A DNA stretch of 33,974 bases from Micromonospora sp. AMSO31t (GTDB lineage Bacteria; Actinomycetota; Actinomycetes; Mycobacteriales; Micromonosporaceae). Below, piece after piece: positions 8,441 through 16,291 of this stretch (positions are counted from its first letter, which is position 1; every line of letters starts with the position of its first letter). Under the pieces are notes generated by a model. It saw only the letters and a list, made by a program, of their open reading frames with translations, was not told the origin of the DNA and ran no database searches. The stretch is taken from NCBI RefSeq assembly GCF_008868175.1, contig NZ_WBKT01000053.1, positions 1 to 33,974 of the forward strand, in the 5' to 3' direction. Made by a program: the position numbers and the translations under genes.

Positions 8441-9448
8441 ATGGCGGGGGCGGAGGTCAAGAGCGAGAGTGTCGGCACGGTCGTGGTGGCCGGCGTGGCG
8501 AACCTGGCCATCGCCGTCGCCAAGCTCGTCGCGGGCCTGCTCTCCGGCTCGGCGGCGATGCTCTCCGAGGCCGCCCACTCGGTCGCCGACACCACCACCG
8601 AGGTCCTGCTCTACCTGGCGCTGCGGCGCGGGGCACGGCCCGCGGACACCCGGCACCCCTTCGGGTACGGCAAGGAGAGTTACGTCTGGGCCTTCCTCGC
8701 CGCGCTGTTCACCTTCGTGGTCGGCGCCGGCTTCGCCATCACCCACGGCGTCACCACGATCCTCGTGCACGAGCACACGGGCAACTACCTGACCTCGTAC
8801 ATCGTGCTGGCGATCTCCTTCGCCATCGAGTCGGTCTCGCTGGCCCGGGCGGTCCGGCAGGTCCGCAACGAGTCCCGGCGCTGGCGGGCCACCCCGCGCC
8901 GCTACCTGCGGCTGACCGCCGACACCACGGTCAAGGCGGTCTTCCTGGAGGACAGCGCCGCCCTCGTCGGCCTGCTGCTCGCCGCCGCCGGCCTCACGCT
9001 GTCGCACCTCACCGGCGACGAGATGTTCGACGGCGTCGCCTCGATCCTCATCGGCGTGCTGCTGCTGGCGGTCGCCGGCATCCTGGCCCGCAGCAACATC
9101 TCCCTGCTGGTCGGCCGGGCCGTGTCCGACCGGGTACACCGGCAGATCGAGCACGAGCTGGCCGAGCTGCCCGCGGTGGACCGGGTCGACACCCTGATGA
9201 CCATGTTCCTCGGTCCGGAGGACATCCTGGTCGCCGCCAAGGTCGACTTCCACGACGACGCCACCGGCGCCGACATCGAGGCCGCCGCCGACGAGGCCGA
9301 GCGGCGGCTCACCGACCGGTTCCCGGAGATCGGGTACGTCTTCCTCGACCCGACCCGGTCGAGGAGCGGCAGCGACGGGCACCCGGCCCGCACCACGCAG
9401 GACGAGGACGAGCGGGCGGTGGACCAGGAGCCGGGCGGGGTGCCCTGA
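8441..9448 (+). CDS. Cation diffusion facilitator (CDF) family divalent metal transporter
   Basis: A 335-residue membrane transporter of the CDF/ZnT family, which exports Zn2+, Fe2+ or Mn2+ by proton antiport. The first helices read 'VVVAGVANLAIAVAKLVAGL'. The TM2 metal site is 'SEAAHSVADTTTE', with His and Asp four residues apart, and 'HPFGYGKESYVWAF' follows it. TM5 has 'FLEDSAALVG', where Glu replaces the His of the usual HxxxD pair, as in the ZnT9-like branch. The cytoplasmic C-terminal domain ('DRVDTLMTMFLGPEDILVA') has the usual ferredoxin-like fold, then a charged 30-residue tail. The altered TM5 site makes the metal hard to predict. Divergent from pafB; followed by the DUF3866 gene on the same strand, which has its own promoter. 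Confidence 0.9.
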   Translation: MAGAEVKSESVGTVVVAGVANLAIAVAKLVAGLLSGSAAMLSEAAHSVADTTTEVLLYLALRRGARPADTRHPFGYGKESYVWAFLAALFTFVVGAGFAITHGVTTILVHEHTGNYLTSYIVLAISFAIESVSLARAVRQVRNESRRWRATPRRYLRLTADTTVKAVFLEDSAALVGLLLAAAGLTLSHLTGDEMFDGVASILIGVLLLAVAGILARSNISLLVGRAVSDRVHRQIEHELAELPAVDRVDTLMTMFLGPEDILVAAKVDFHDDATGADIEAAADEAERRLTDRFPEIGYVFLDPTRSRSGSDGHPARTTQDEDERAVDQEPGGVP

Positions 9449-9494
9449 CCGGCGGGCCGGCGACCCGGCCGCACCCCGGGCCCGCGCCGGCCGA

Positions 9495-9500
9495 TACGGT
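9495..9500 (+). promoter_or_regulatory. -10 box for leaderless DUF3866 gene
   Basis: TACGGT, then 7 bases (GCCGGGC), then the ATG at 9508; no Shine-Dalgarno is visible. The same layout occurs at 13011-13016. Confidence 0.55.
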
Positions 9501-9507
9501 GCCGGGC

Positions 9508-10593
9508 ATGGTGCGATGGCGGTCCGGCACGGTCACGGCGGTACGGCGACGGTGGGCCGGCGCCGCCGAACTCGACGTCGACCTGGCCGACGGCGGCCGG
9601 ATGCGCGCCCTGGCCTACCCGGCCCTGGTCGGTGACCCGGAGCCCGGCGACCGGGTGCTGCTCAACGCCGGCGCCCTGCTCATGGGCCTCGGCACCGGCG
9701 GGTACGCCCTCGTCGTGGCCCTGCCCGACCGGCTCCCCGCCGACCCGCCGCAGGCCGCCGAGAGCCGCGACGCCGGGCACCTGGTCAAGGCCCGCTACAC
9801 CCCGCTGCAGCCGATCCTGCTCGGCGTCGACGAGGAGGCCTCGCCGCACCACGCGCGGCTGGCCGCCGCCGAGTCCGTCGACGGGATGCCGGTGGTGACC
9901 GCCGACCTGCACTCCGCGCTGCCGGCGATCCTGGCCGGCGTCCACGCCGGCGCCCCGGACGCCCGGGTGGCCTACCTGCTCACCGACGGCGGGGCGCTGC
10001 CGGCCTGGTTCTCCCGCACCCTCGCCGGGCTCGCCGGCCACCTCGCCGGCACGGTCAGCGTGGGCCAGGCGTTCGGCGGCGACCTGGAGGCGAGCACCCT
10101 GCACAGCGGCCTGCTCGCCGCGCGGCACGTGCTCGGCGCCGACGTGGCGATCGTCGCCCAGGGCCCCGGCAACCTGGGCACCGGCACCCGCTGGGGCTTC
10201 TCCGGGGTGGCCGTCGGCGAGGCCGTCAACGCGGTGGCCACGCTGGGCGGGCGGCCGGTCGGCTCGCTGCGCATCTCCGCGGCCGACCCCCGCCCCCGGC
10301 ACCGGGGCGTCTCCCACCACAGCCTCACCGCGTACGGCCGGGTCGCCCTGGCCCCCGCGGAGCTGGTCGTGCCGGACGCCCTGGACCCGGCTCTCGCGGC
10401 CGAGGTGGACGCGGCGCTGGCCCCGCTCGCGGCGCGGCACCGGATCGTCACCGTGCCCACCGACGGCCTGGACGCGGCGCTGCGGGCCAGCCCGGTCGGC
10501 CTGTCGACGATGGGGCGCGGGCTCGACGGCGACCACGCCTACTTCCTGGCCGCGGCCGCCGCCGGCCGGCACGCGGCCCGCCTGCTCGGCTGA
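9508..10593 (+). CDS. DUF3866 family protein
   Basis: A 361-residue soluble protein of the DUF3866 family, present in many actinobacteria and Firmicutes and uncharacterised as far as I know. It begins with a small beta domain ('VRWRSGTVTAVRRRW', 'AYPALVGDPEPGDRVLLN'), then an alpha/beta body with 'GHLVKARYTPLQ', 'VVTADLHSALPAI', 'VAYLLTDGGALP' and a Gly-rich 'AIVAQGPGNLGTGTRWGFSG' that looks like a ligand-binding loop. Near the end is 'RHRGVSHHSLTAYGRV'. The ATG at 9508 fits the family's start. The stop lies only 5 bases from the convergent AhpD-like gene and I see no terminator between them. Function unknown. Confidence 0.85.
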   Translation: MVRWRSGTVTAVRRRWAGAAELDVDLADGGRMRALAYPALVGDPEPGDRVLLNAGALLMGLGTGGYALVVALPDRLPADPPQAAESRDAGHLVKARYTPLQPILLGVDEEASPHHARLAAAESVDGMPVVTADLHSALPAILAGVHAGAPDARVAYLLTDGGALPAWFSRTLAGLAGHLAGTVSVGQAFGGDLEASTLHSGLLAARHVLGADVAIVAQGPGNLGTGTRWGFSGVAVGEAVNAVATLGGRPVGSLRISAADPRPRHRGVSHHSLTAYGRVALAPAELVVPDALDPALAAEVDAALAPLAARHRIVTVPTDGLDAALRASPVGLSTMGRGLDGDHAYFLAAAAAGRHAARLLG

Positions 10594-10598
10594 GCCGC

Positions 10599-11147
10599 TC
10601 AGCGCGCCCCGTAGCCGTGGGCGACGATGTGCTCCGCGGCCCGGGTGTAGCCCGCCGGGTCAGCGGGCGCCACCGTGCCCAGGCCGTCGACGTACCGGTT
10701 GTACATGCAGAACGCGGCGGCGATCAGCACCGTGTCGTGGATCTCCAGGTCGGTGGCGCCCTCGGCGCGCGCGGCGTCGACCAGCTCGGTGGTGACCTCC
10801 CGGCCGCCGCGCTGCACGGCACCGGCGATCCGCAGCAGCGCCCGTAGCTTCCCGTCGACCGGCGCCGCGTCCAGGTCCTGCCGGACCTGCTCCACCAGCG
10901 ACATCCCCGCGGGCAGCTGCGCGGCCGCGAACGCCGAGTGCGACGCGCAGCAGAAGGTGCAGGCGTTCAGATCCGACACGTACGCGGCGACGAGTTCCCG
11001 CTCCCCCGCGCTCAGCGTGGGATGCGGGGCGTGCAGCAGCGTGTCGGCGAGGTCGAACAGCGGCTTGGCGGTCTCCGGGCGGTAGCGGGCCAGCCCGTTG
11101 ATGCCGGGGTGGGCCTGCTCGTCCAGTCCCAGGTCGATGTGTGCGAT
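10599..11147 (-). CDS. AhpD-like / carboxymuconolactone decarboxylase family (peroxidase-related) protein
   Basis: A 182-residue all-alpha protein of the AhpD-like fold, with the redox motif in 'LNACTFCCASHSAF' (CxxC followed by Cys and His), as in alkylhydroperoxidase-related proteins. The N-terminal 'LARYRPETAKPL' and C-terminal 'AAAFCMYNRYVDGLGT' are typical of the peroxidase-related subgroup. It could reduce peroxides using its Cys pair; the partner is unknown. Homologues I recall start M-x-HIDLG; here that Met is an ATC codon at 11147, with GGAGGG well placed upstream and no in-frame ATG, GTG or TTG that suits. I therefore propose ATC as the start codon (see findings). Downstream of pafA and a small membrane gene, possibly cotranscribed. 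Confidence 0.8.
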   Translation of the reverse strand: MAHIDLGLDEQAHPGINGLARYRPETAKPLFDLADTLLHAPHPTLSAGERELVAAYVSDLNACTFCCASHSAFAAAQLPAGMSLVEQVRQDLDAAPVDGKLRALLRIAGAVQRGGREVTTELVDAARAEGATDLEIHDTVLIAAAFCMYNRYVDGLGTVAPADPAGYTRAAEHIVAHGYGAR

Positions 11148-11169
11148 GACGTCACCCTCCCGTGCCCGC

Positions 11170-11185
11170 GCCGGCCGAAGCCGGC
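11170..11185 (-). other. UUCG-capped hairpin upstream of the AhpD-like gene
   Basis: On the minus strand GCCGGC-TTCG-GCCGGC forms a 6-bp stem with the very stable UUCG tetraloop. It sits between the small membrane gene and the ribosome-binding site of the AhpD-like gene, and could be a weak terminator or a 5' leader structure. Confidence 0.5.
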
Positions 11186-11260
11186 GGGTCGAATCCGGTC
11201 GATGTGACAACCTTCGCGGGCGGCCGGGCCGGGGCGCAACTCCCGCTGTGGTTCCGCCGG

Positions 11261-11482
11261 TCAGCCGGCCAGGAAGATCAACGCCAGCCAGGCGCCCACG
11301 ATGAGCACCAGCGCCGCCGCCAGCACCCAGGTCGGCACGGCGAACTCGCCGCGGCGGTTGCGCTCGATCTCGGCGCGGATCTTCTCCCGGCGCCGCTCCA
11401 CCCAGTTCAGCTTCTCGGTGCCGCCGTCGCGGCCGGCGGACGTGTCGCGGCCCGGACGGCCGGCAGGTTCGGAAGTGTTCAT
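11261..11482 (-). CDS. Small single-pass membrane protein downstream of pafA
   Basis: A protein of 73 residues: a polar N-terminal half rich in Arg and Glu ('NWVERRREKIRAEIERNRRG') and one C-terminal transmembrane helix (about 49-71, 'TWVLAAALVLIVGAWLALIF'). The charged face should lie in the cytoplasm. No family is recognised. The ATG at 11482 has no clear ribosome-binding site; TACGCT ends 9 bases before it and may be a -10 box. It follows pafA by 64 bases and may belong to the same transcript. Small, but the mix of amphipathic segment and TM helix makes it likely to be real. Confidence 0.65.
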   Translation of the reverse strand: MNTSEPAGRPGRDTSAGRDGGTEKLNWVERRREKIRAEIERNRRGEFAVPTWVLAAALVLIVGAWLALIFLAG

Positions 11483-11546
11483 CGCGACGCCAGCGTACCC
11501 GTGGGCGCGGCGGCCGGCGCCCCGGCACCGGCCGCCCGCCCCCGGG

Positions 11547-12905
11547 TCACATGCTCGCGATGAGCCGTTCCACCCGCTCGTCGTACGCCCGGAACGGGTC
11601 CTTGCACAGCACCGTGCGCTGCGCCTGGTCGTTCAGCTTCAGGTGCACCCAGTCCACGGTGAAGTCCCGCCGCTTCTCCTGGGCGTGCCGGATGAACTCG
11701 CCGCGCAGCCGCGCCCGGGTGGTCTGCGGCGGGGTCTCCTTCGCCTCGAAGATCTCCGGGTCGGTGGCCACCCGGTCCACCTCGCCGCGCCGCTCCAGCA
11801 GCCCGTACAGGCCCCGGCCGCGCCGCAGGTCGTGGTAGGCCAGGTCCATCTGTGCCACCCGCGGGTGCGACAGCGGCAGGTCGTGCTTGCGCTGGTAGCG
11901 CTCGATGAGCCGCAGCTTCGTCACCCAGTCGATCTCCCGGGCCACCGGGTCCAGGTCACCGGTCTCCACCGCCCGCAGCACCCGCCCCCACAGCTCCACC
12001 ACCCGCTTCGCGGTCTGGTCGCCGCCGCGGCGCTCCACGAACTCGGTCGCCTTCGCCAGGTATTCCTGCTGGATGTCCAGCGCCGAGACCTCCTTGCCGG
12101 AGGCCAGCCGCACCTTGCGCCGGCCGGTGATGTCGTGCGACACCTCCCGGATCGCCCGGATCGGGTTCTCCAGCGTCAGGTCCCGCATCACCACGCCGGC
12201 CTCGATCATCCGCAGCACGATGTCGGCCGTGCCGACCTTCAGCAGCGTGGTGACCTCGTTCATGTTCGAGTCGCCGACGATGACGTGCAGCCGCCGGTAG
12301 CGCTCGGCGTCGGCGTGCGGCTCGTCGCGGGTGTTGATGATGGGCCGGCTGCGGGTGGTCGCCGAGGAGACGCCCTCCCAGATGTGCTCGGCCCGCTGCG
12401 ACAGGCAGTAGACCGCGCCGCGCGGCGTCTGGAGCACCTTGCCCGCGCCGCAGATCAACTGGCGGGTGACCAGGAACGGGATCAGCACGTCGGCCAGCCG
12501 GCCGAACTCGCCGTGCCGGGACACCAGGTAGTTCTCGTGGCACCCGTACGAGTTGCCGGCCGAGTCGGTGTTGTTCTTGAACAGGTAGATCTCGCCCGCG
12601 ATGCCCTCGTCGTGCAGCCGCTTCTCCGCGTCGACGAGCAGGCCCTCCAGGATCCGCTCCCCCGCCCGGTCGTGGGCCACCAGGTCGGTCACCGAGTCGC
12701 ACTCCGGCGTCGCGTACTCCGGGTGCGAGCCCACGTCCAGGTAGAGGCGGGCTCCGTTGCGCAGGAAGACGTTGCTCGACCGGCCCCACGACACCACCCG
12801 CCGGAACAGGTACCGCGCGACCTCGTCGGGGGACAGTCGGCGTTGCCCGCGATAGGTGCAGGTGACGCCGTACTCGGTTTCGAGGCCGAAGATTCGCCGC
12901 TCCAT
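11547..12905 (-). CDS. pafA: Pup-protein ligase PafA
   Basis: PafA, 452 residues (the same as mycobacterial PafA), joins the C-terminal Glu of Pup to lysines of target proteins with ATP, in a carboxylate-amine ligase fold related to glutamine synthetase. Marks: the N-terminal '[15 protein letters not shown]' with the metal/ATP-binding Glu residues, '[18 protein letters not shown]', '[20 protein letters not shown]', '[18 protein letters not shown]' and the C-terminal '[17 protein letters not shown]' and 'RVERLIASM'. The start at 12905 is fixed by homology. No Shine-Dalgarno exists, and TAATGT ends 6 bases before the ATG, so the message is probably leaderless. It lies apart from prcBA, across an oppositely oriented SDR gene. 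Confidence 0.98.
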   Translation of the reverse strand: MERRIFGLETEYGVTCTYRGQRRLSPDEVARYLFRRVVSWGRSSNVFLRNGARLYLDVGSHPEYATPECDSVTDLVAHDRAGERILEGLLVDAEKRLHDEGIAGEIYLFKNNTDSAGNSYGCHENYLVSRHGEFGRLADVLIPFLVTRQLICGAGKVLQTPRGAVYCLSQRAEHIWEGVSSATTRSRPIINTRDEPHADAERYRRLHVIVGDSNMNEVTTLLKVGTADIVLRMIEAGVVMRDLTLENPIRAIREVSHDITGRRKVRLASGKEVSALDIQQEYLAKATEFVERRGGDQTAKRVVELWGRVLRAVETGDLDPVAREIDWVTKLRLIERYQRKHDLPLSHPRVAQMDLAYHDLRRGRGLYGLLERRGEVDRVATDPEIFEAKETPPQTTRARLRGEFIRHAQEKRRDFTVDWVHLKLNDQAQRTVLCKDPFRAYDERVERLIASM

Positions 12906-12911
12906 GATGTG

Positions 12912-12917
12912 ACATTA
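12912..12917 (-). promoter_or_regulatory. -10 box for leaderless pafA
   Basis: TAATGT on the minus strand, 6 bases (CACATC), then the pafA ATG. This is the AT-richest hexamer in the divergent intergenic region. Confidence 0.62.
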
Positions 12918-13010
12918 GCCGCCCGGGGCCCCGGATGGGCAGCGCTCAACCCAGTGGTCTCATCCGCACCGGGCCGGGGATTCCCCGCGTTCGCACATCC
13001 CGCCGCCGGG

Positions 13011-13016
13011 TACGGT
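13011..13016 (+). promoter_or_regulatory. -10 box for leaderless SDR/dehydratase gene
   Basis: TACGGT, 7 bases, then the GTG at 13024, with no ribosome-binding site. It diverges from the pafA promoter about 95 bases away. Confidence 0.55.
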
Positions 13017-13023
13017 CCCTGCC

Positions 13024-14010
13024 GTGAGAATCCTCGTCACCGGCGGCGCCGGCTTCATCGGCTCGGCGTACGTCCGGCGGCTGCTCACCGGCGCCGAGCC
13101 GGACCTCACGGCCGACACCGTCACCGTGCTCGACGCCTACACCTACGCCGCCACCGAGGGCGCCCTCGACCCCGTCCGCGCCGACCCGAGGCTGCGGGTC
13201 GTCCGCGGCGACATCCGCGACCCCGCCCTGGTCGACGCCACCGTCGCCGGCCACGACGTCGTCGTGCACTTCGCCGCCGAGTCGCACGTGGACCGCTCCA
13301 TCGCCGCTGCGGCCGACTTCGTGACCACCAACGTGGTCGGCACCCAGACCCTGCTCGACGCGGCCCTGCGCCACGGCGTGCGCCGCTTCGTCCAGGTCTC
13401 CACCGACGAGGTCTACGGCTCCATCGCCACCGGCGCCTGGACCGAACAGGCCCCGCTCGACCCCAGCTCGCCGTACTCGGCCAGCAAGGCCGCCGGCGAC
13501 CTGCTCGCGCTGGCCTACCACCGCACCCACGGCCTGGATGTCGTGGTCACCCGCGGGGCCAACACCTACGGGCCCTGCCAGTACCCCGAGAAGATCATCC
13601 CGCTGTTCGTCACCAACCTGCTCGACGGGCACGACGTGCCCCTCTACGGCGACGGCGGCAACGTCCGGGACTGGCTGCACGTCGACGACCACTGCCACGG
13701 CGTCGCGCTCGCCCAGGCCCGCGGCCGGGCCGGCGGGGTCTACCACCTGGGCGGCGGCGCCGAACTCACCAACCGGGAACTCACCGGCCGGCTGCTCGCC
13801 GCCTGCAACGCCGGCTGGGAGCGGGTCCGGCCCGTCGCCGACCGCAAGGGCCACGACCGCCGGTACGCGCTGGACTGGACCACCACCCGACACGAACTCG
13901 GCTGGGCCCCCACGGTCGACCTCGACGCCGGCCTGGCCGCGACGGTCGACTGGTACCGGGCCCACCGCGCCTGGTGGACGCCGCTGAAACCGCACCGCTC
14001 AGGCCGGTGA
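13024..14010 (+). CDS. dTDP-glucose 4,6-dehydratase-type SDR (RmlB family)
   Basis: A 328-residue extended short-chain dehydrogenase. It has the NAD-binding 'VTGGAGFIGS', 'GDIRDP', 'HFAAESHVDRSI', the dehydratase catalytic set in 'VSTDEVYGS' (Thr-Asp-Glu), and the 'YSASKA' Tyr/Lys pair. RmlB removes water from dTDP-glucose to give the 4-keto-6-deoxy sugar for rhamnose and other deoxysugars. Usual RmlB reads 'CSNNYGPYQ' where this one reads 'GANTYGPCQ', so it belongs to a side branch and the substrate could differ. No rmlA, rmlC or rmlD lies in the window. The GTG at 13024 is followed at once by the Rossmann motif. It sits on the opposite strand between pafA and prcA, a position unrelated to either. 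Confidence 0.87.
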   Translation: MRILVTGGAGFIGSAYVRRLLTGAEPDLTADTVTVLDAYTYAATEGALDPVRADPRLRVVRGDIRDPALVDATVAGHDVVVHFAAESHVDRSIAAAADFVTTNVVGTQTLLDAALRHGVRRFVQVSTDEVYGSIATGAWTEQAPLDPSSPYSASKAAGDLLALAYHRTHGLDVVVTRGANTYGPCQYPEKIIPLFVTNLLDGHDVPLYGDGGNVRDWLHVDDHCHGVALAQARGRAGGVYHLGGGAELTNRELTGRLLAACNAGWERVRPVADRKGHDRRYALDWTTTRHELGWAPTVDLDAGLAATVDWYRAHRAWWTPLKPHRSGR

Positions 14011-14152
14011 TCGACTCCAGGTCGGCGAGGTGGCGCCTTCCCGACTCCGGGGACACCGCCACATCGGCGAGCCGGAGTCGATCGAGGCCCGGGCGCCGGA
14101 CGGGGCGCGCTCCGGCGCCCGTCGGCGCTACCGGGGCACGCTCCGGCGCCCG
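14009..14152. repeat. Nested inverted repeats in the convergent SDR/prcA junction
   Basis: GGAGTCGATC (14074-14083) is the exact complement of GATCGACTCC (14009-14018), and CCGGAGTCG (14072-14080) of CGACTCCGG (14042-14050), so two alternative hairpins share one arm. Further on, GGGCGCCGGA (14091-14100) pairs with TCCGGCGCCC (14111-14120), and CGCTCCGGCGCCCG recurs near 14140-14152. These dyads lie between two convergent genes and most likely act as terminators. Confidence 0.65.
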
Positions 14153-14159
14153 GCCGGCG

Positions 14160-14996
14160 TCACTCCTCGGGCTGCTCCTCCTGGGGCTGGCCCTCCAGGT
14201 CCGCCGAGCCCGCCGACGTGGTCGGCTTCTTCGCCTCCTCGGTCGGCACCGTCGGGGTCTTCGCCCGCCCCGCCGCCGGCGCCGCGTCCGCGCTCGCGTC
14301 GCCGTCCAGCAGCGCGGTCAACGCCGCCCCGGTGATCCGTCGGAACGTCCGCCCCACCCGGCGCCGGTCCAGGACCGCCACCTCCAGCTGGTTCGCCGCG
14401 ATCGTGCGGGCCGCCCCGCCCTCGCCGCCGACGCTGCTCAGCGCCTTCACGGCCGCCCGGACCGCCTCGGACAGCGACATCTCGGGCCGGTGCTCGTTCT
14501 TCAGCACCCCGGTGATCGCCTCGGCCTGGCCGCCCATCGCCATCCGGCCCGGCTCGTCGTTGACCGACCCGTCGTAGGTCAGCCGGTAGAGCGCGTCGTC
14601 GTCCGACGTGGCGCCCACCTCGGCGACGCAGATCTCCACCTCGAACGGCTTCGACTGCTCCGTGAAGATCGCGCCCAGCGTCTGCGCGAACGCGTTCGCC
14701 AGGCCCAGCCCGGTCACGTCCCGCCGGTCGTAGCTCAGGCCGTTCAGGTCGGCCATCCGCACCCCGGCCCGGCGCAGGTTCTCGAACTCGTTGTACCGGC
14801 CCACCGCGGCGAAGCCGATCCGGTCGTAGATCTCACTGACCTTGTGCAGGGTGCTGGACAGGTTCTCCGCGACGAAGAGCACCCCGCCCTCGTAGCTCAG
14901 GACCACCGCGCTGCGGCCCCGGGCGATGCCCTTGCGGGCCAGCTCGGAGCGGTCGCGCATGATCTGCTCGGGCGAGGCGTAGAACTGCATGGCCAC
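14160..14996 (-). CDS. prcA: 20S proteasome alpha subunit PrcA
   Basis: PrcA, 278 residues, forms the two outer heptameric rings that gate the proteasome and dock the Mpa ATPase. It has the alpha-type N-terminus '[20 protein letters not shown]' (gate and H0 helix), '[19 protein letters not shown]', and '[20 protein letters not shown]'. The last 45 residues are an Ala/Pro/Glu-rich tail ending EEQPEE, likely disordered. The GTG at 14996 has AAGGAGAA 10 bases upstream; an ATG two codons later is the alternative. It follows prcB by 63 bases in the pup-prcB-prcA operon. Confidence 0.97.
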   Translation of the reverse strand: MAMQFYASPEQIMRDRSELARKGIARGRSAVVLSYEGGVLFVAENLSSTLHKVSEIYDRIGFAAVGRYNEFENLRRAGVRMADLNGLSYDRRDVTGLGLANAFAQTLGAIFTEQSKPFEVEICVAEVGATSDDDALYRLTYDGSVNDEPGRMAMGGQAEAITGVLKNEHRPEMSLSEAVRAAVKALSSVGGEGGAARTIAANQLEVAVLDRRRVGRTFRRITGAALTALLDGDASADAAPAAGRAKTPTVPTEEAKKPTTSAGSADLEGQPQEEQPEE

Positions 14997-15059
14997 GGCG
15001 GCGGTTCTCCTTCGGGCGCTGTGCTGCGGACTGCTGACTCAGGTGCGGCGAGAGCGGGG

Positions 15060-15899
15060 TCAGCCGCCCGGGTTCTCCATGCGGGCGGACACCACGCCCT
15101 CCGCGATCGCCGCCGTCTCGGCGTCGGTGAGCCGGTGTGTGCCCTCGGCGGTCGCGGTCATCACCACGGGATAGATCCGGCGGGTCAGGTCCGGGCCACC
15201 GGTCGCGGTGTCGTCGTCGGCCGCGTCGTAGAGCGCCTCCACGGCCAGCCGGGTCGCGTCGTCGATCGACAGGCCCGCCCGGAACCGCTTCTTCAGCGCG
15301 GACTTGGCGAACAGCGAGCCGGAGCCGATCGCGTCGTAGCCGGTCTCCTCGTAGGGGCCGCCCGTCACGTCGAAGCTGAAGATCCGCCCGGCGCGGGCCG
15401 GGTCGGCGGCGGCCAGGTCGAAGCCGGCGAAGAGTGGGATCACGGCGAGGCCCTGCATGGCGGCGCCCAGGTTGCCCCGGATCATCGAGGCCAGCCGGTT
15501 GGCCTTGCCGTCGAGCGAGAGCATGGCGCCCTCGATCTTCTCGTAGTGCTCCAGCTCCACCTGGAACAGTCGCATCAGCTCGATGCCGATGCCCGCGGTG
15601 CCCGCGATGCCGACCAGCGAGTACGCGTCGGCGGGGTGGACCTTCTCGATGTCCCGCTGGGCGATCAGGTTGCCCATCGTGGCGCGCCGGTCGCCGGCCA
15701 TCACGACGCCACCGCTGGCGGAGATGGCCACGATGGTCGTCGCGTGCGGCGCCATGTCGGCGGCCATGCCGGGCGGCAGCGGCCGACGGCCGGGCAGCAT
15801 CTCGGGGGCCACCTTGCTCAGGAACGCTGTGAACGAGGACGTCCCCGCGTTGGTGAACACATCTGGAAGACGCCCGGATGGATCAAAACCCGCTGCCAC
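15060..15899 (-). CDS. prcB: 20S proteasome beta subunit PrcB
   Basis: PrcB, 279 residues, is the N-terminal-nucleophile protease of the proteasome. The propeptide is residues 1-53; cleavage before Thr54 in '[14 protein letters not shown]' would expose the catalytic Thr1. The Lys33 region is '[13 protein letters not shown]' (the Asp-Arg element), with '[19 protein letters not shown]' and '[14 protein letters not shown]' further on, and '[16 protein letters not shown]' near the end. The residue before the catalytic Thr is Ala where mycobacterial PrcB has Gly (see findings). The GTG at 15899 has AGAGGAA just upstream. It is separated by only 10 bases from the stop of one frame of the broken endonuclease gene. 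Confidence 0.97.
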   Translation of the reverse strand: MAAGFDPSGRLPDVFTNAGTSSFTAFLSKVAPEMLPGRRPLPPGMAADMAPHATTIVAISASGGVVMAGDRRATMGNLIAQRDIEKVHPADAYSLVGIAGTAGIGIELMRLFQVELEHYEKIEGAMLSLDGKANRLASMIRGNLGAAMQGLAVIPLFAGFDLAAADPARAGRIFSFDVTGGPYEETGYDAIGSGSLFAKSALKKRFRAGLSIDDATRLAVEALYDAADDDTATGGPDLTRRIYPVVMTATAEGTHRLTDAETAAIAEGVVSARMENPGG

Positions 15900-15909
15900 G
15901 TGGTTCCTC

Positions 15910-16269
15910 TCAGGTACGTGATCGCCCTGGCCAGACTCTCGGGGCTGTCCTTGAACTGGCCAAGACCACCGTTGCAGTTGAAGCAGAGTATCCCGCGCAC
16001 CCACCCGGTGCGATGATCGTGGTCCAGGTGTTCCGGGTCGGGTGACCCGCAGATCGCGCACACACCACCCTGCTCGGCGAGAAGCGACCGTGCTTCTCCT
16101 TCAGACGCTTGGCATAACTGGCCTTCGAGCGAAGGTTGAAGCAAGGCTTGCAGTAGCTGCCACGGCCGTCGGGCCGACGACTGTCAGCGCAGAAACCATC
16201 GAGCGGCTTCCACGCGTCGCAGTCACGACAGCGGCGAAGGCCGTCCCGATCATCCAACGGGCGAGGCAT
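15910..16269 (-). pseudogene. Frameshifted HNH / recombination endonuclease VII-like gene between pup and prcB
   Basis: Two overlapping minus-strand frames carry halves of one zinc-binding endonuclease VII-type protein. The frame starting at ATG 16269 (AGGA upstream) encodes 'CRDCDAWKPLDGF', then 'GSYCKPCFNLRSK', the N-terminal CxxC pair. The second frame gives '[13 protein letters not shown]', '[21 protein letters not shown]' in two motifs, then '[10 protein letters not shown]': the HNH core with its CxxC pair. The change of frame lies near 16080-16095 and equals a net loss of one base (mod 3). The linker usually between the halves also seems short, so bases may have been deleted. The first frame stops at 15910, just before prcB; the second runs to 15818 inside prcB. 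Either a pseudogene, a sequencing error or recoding. Confidence 0.72.
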
Positions 16270-16291
16270 GTCCTATTTAACCGGCTATGCC

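Noticed and set aside
11205..11210. TTGTCA upstream of the AhpD-like gene as a possible PafBC-type damage promoter element
   Set aside because: No TANNNT follows at the required distance, so the match is only six bases.
11301..16016. Very long open frame on the strand opposite pafA, prcA and prcB
   Set aside because: It is antisense to three certain genes and its translation is Arg/Pro/Gly/His-rich with no domain; such frames are an effect of high GC.
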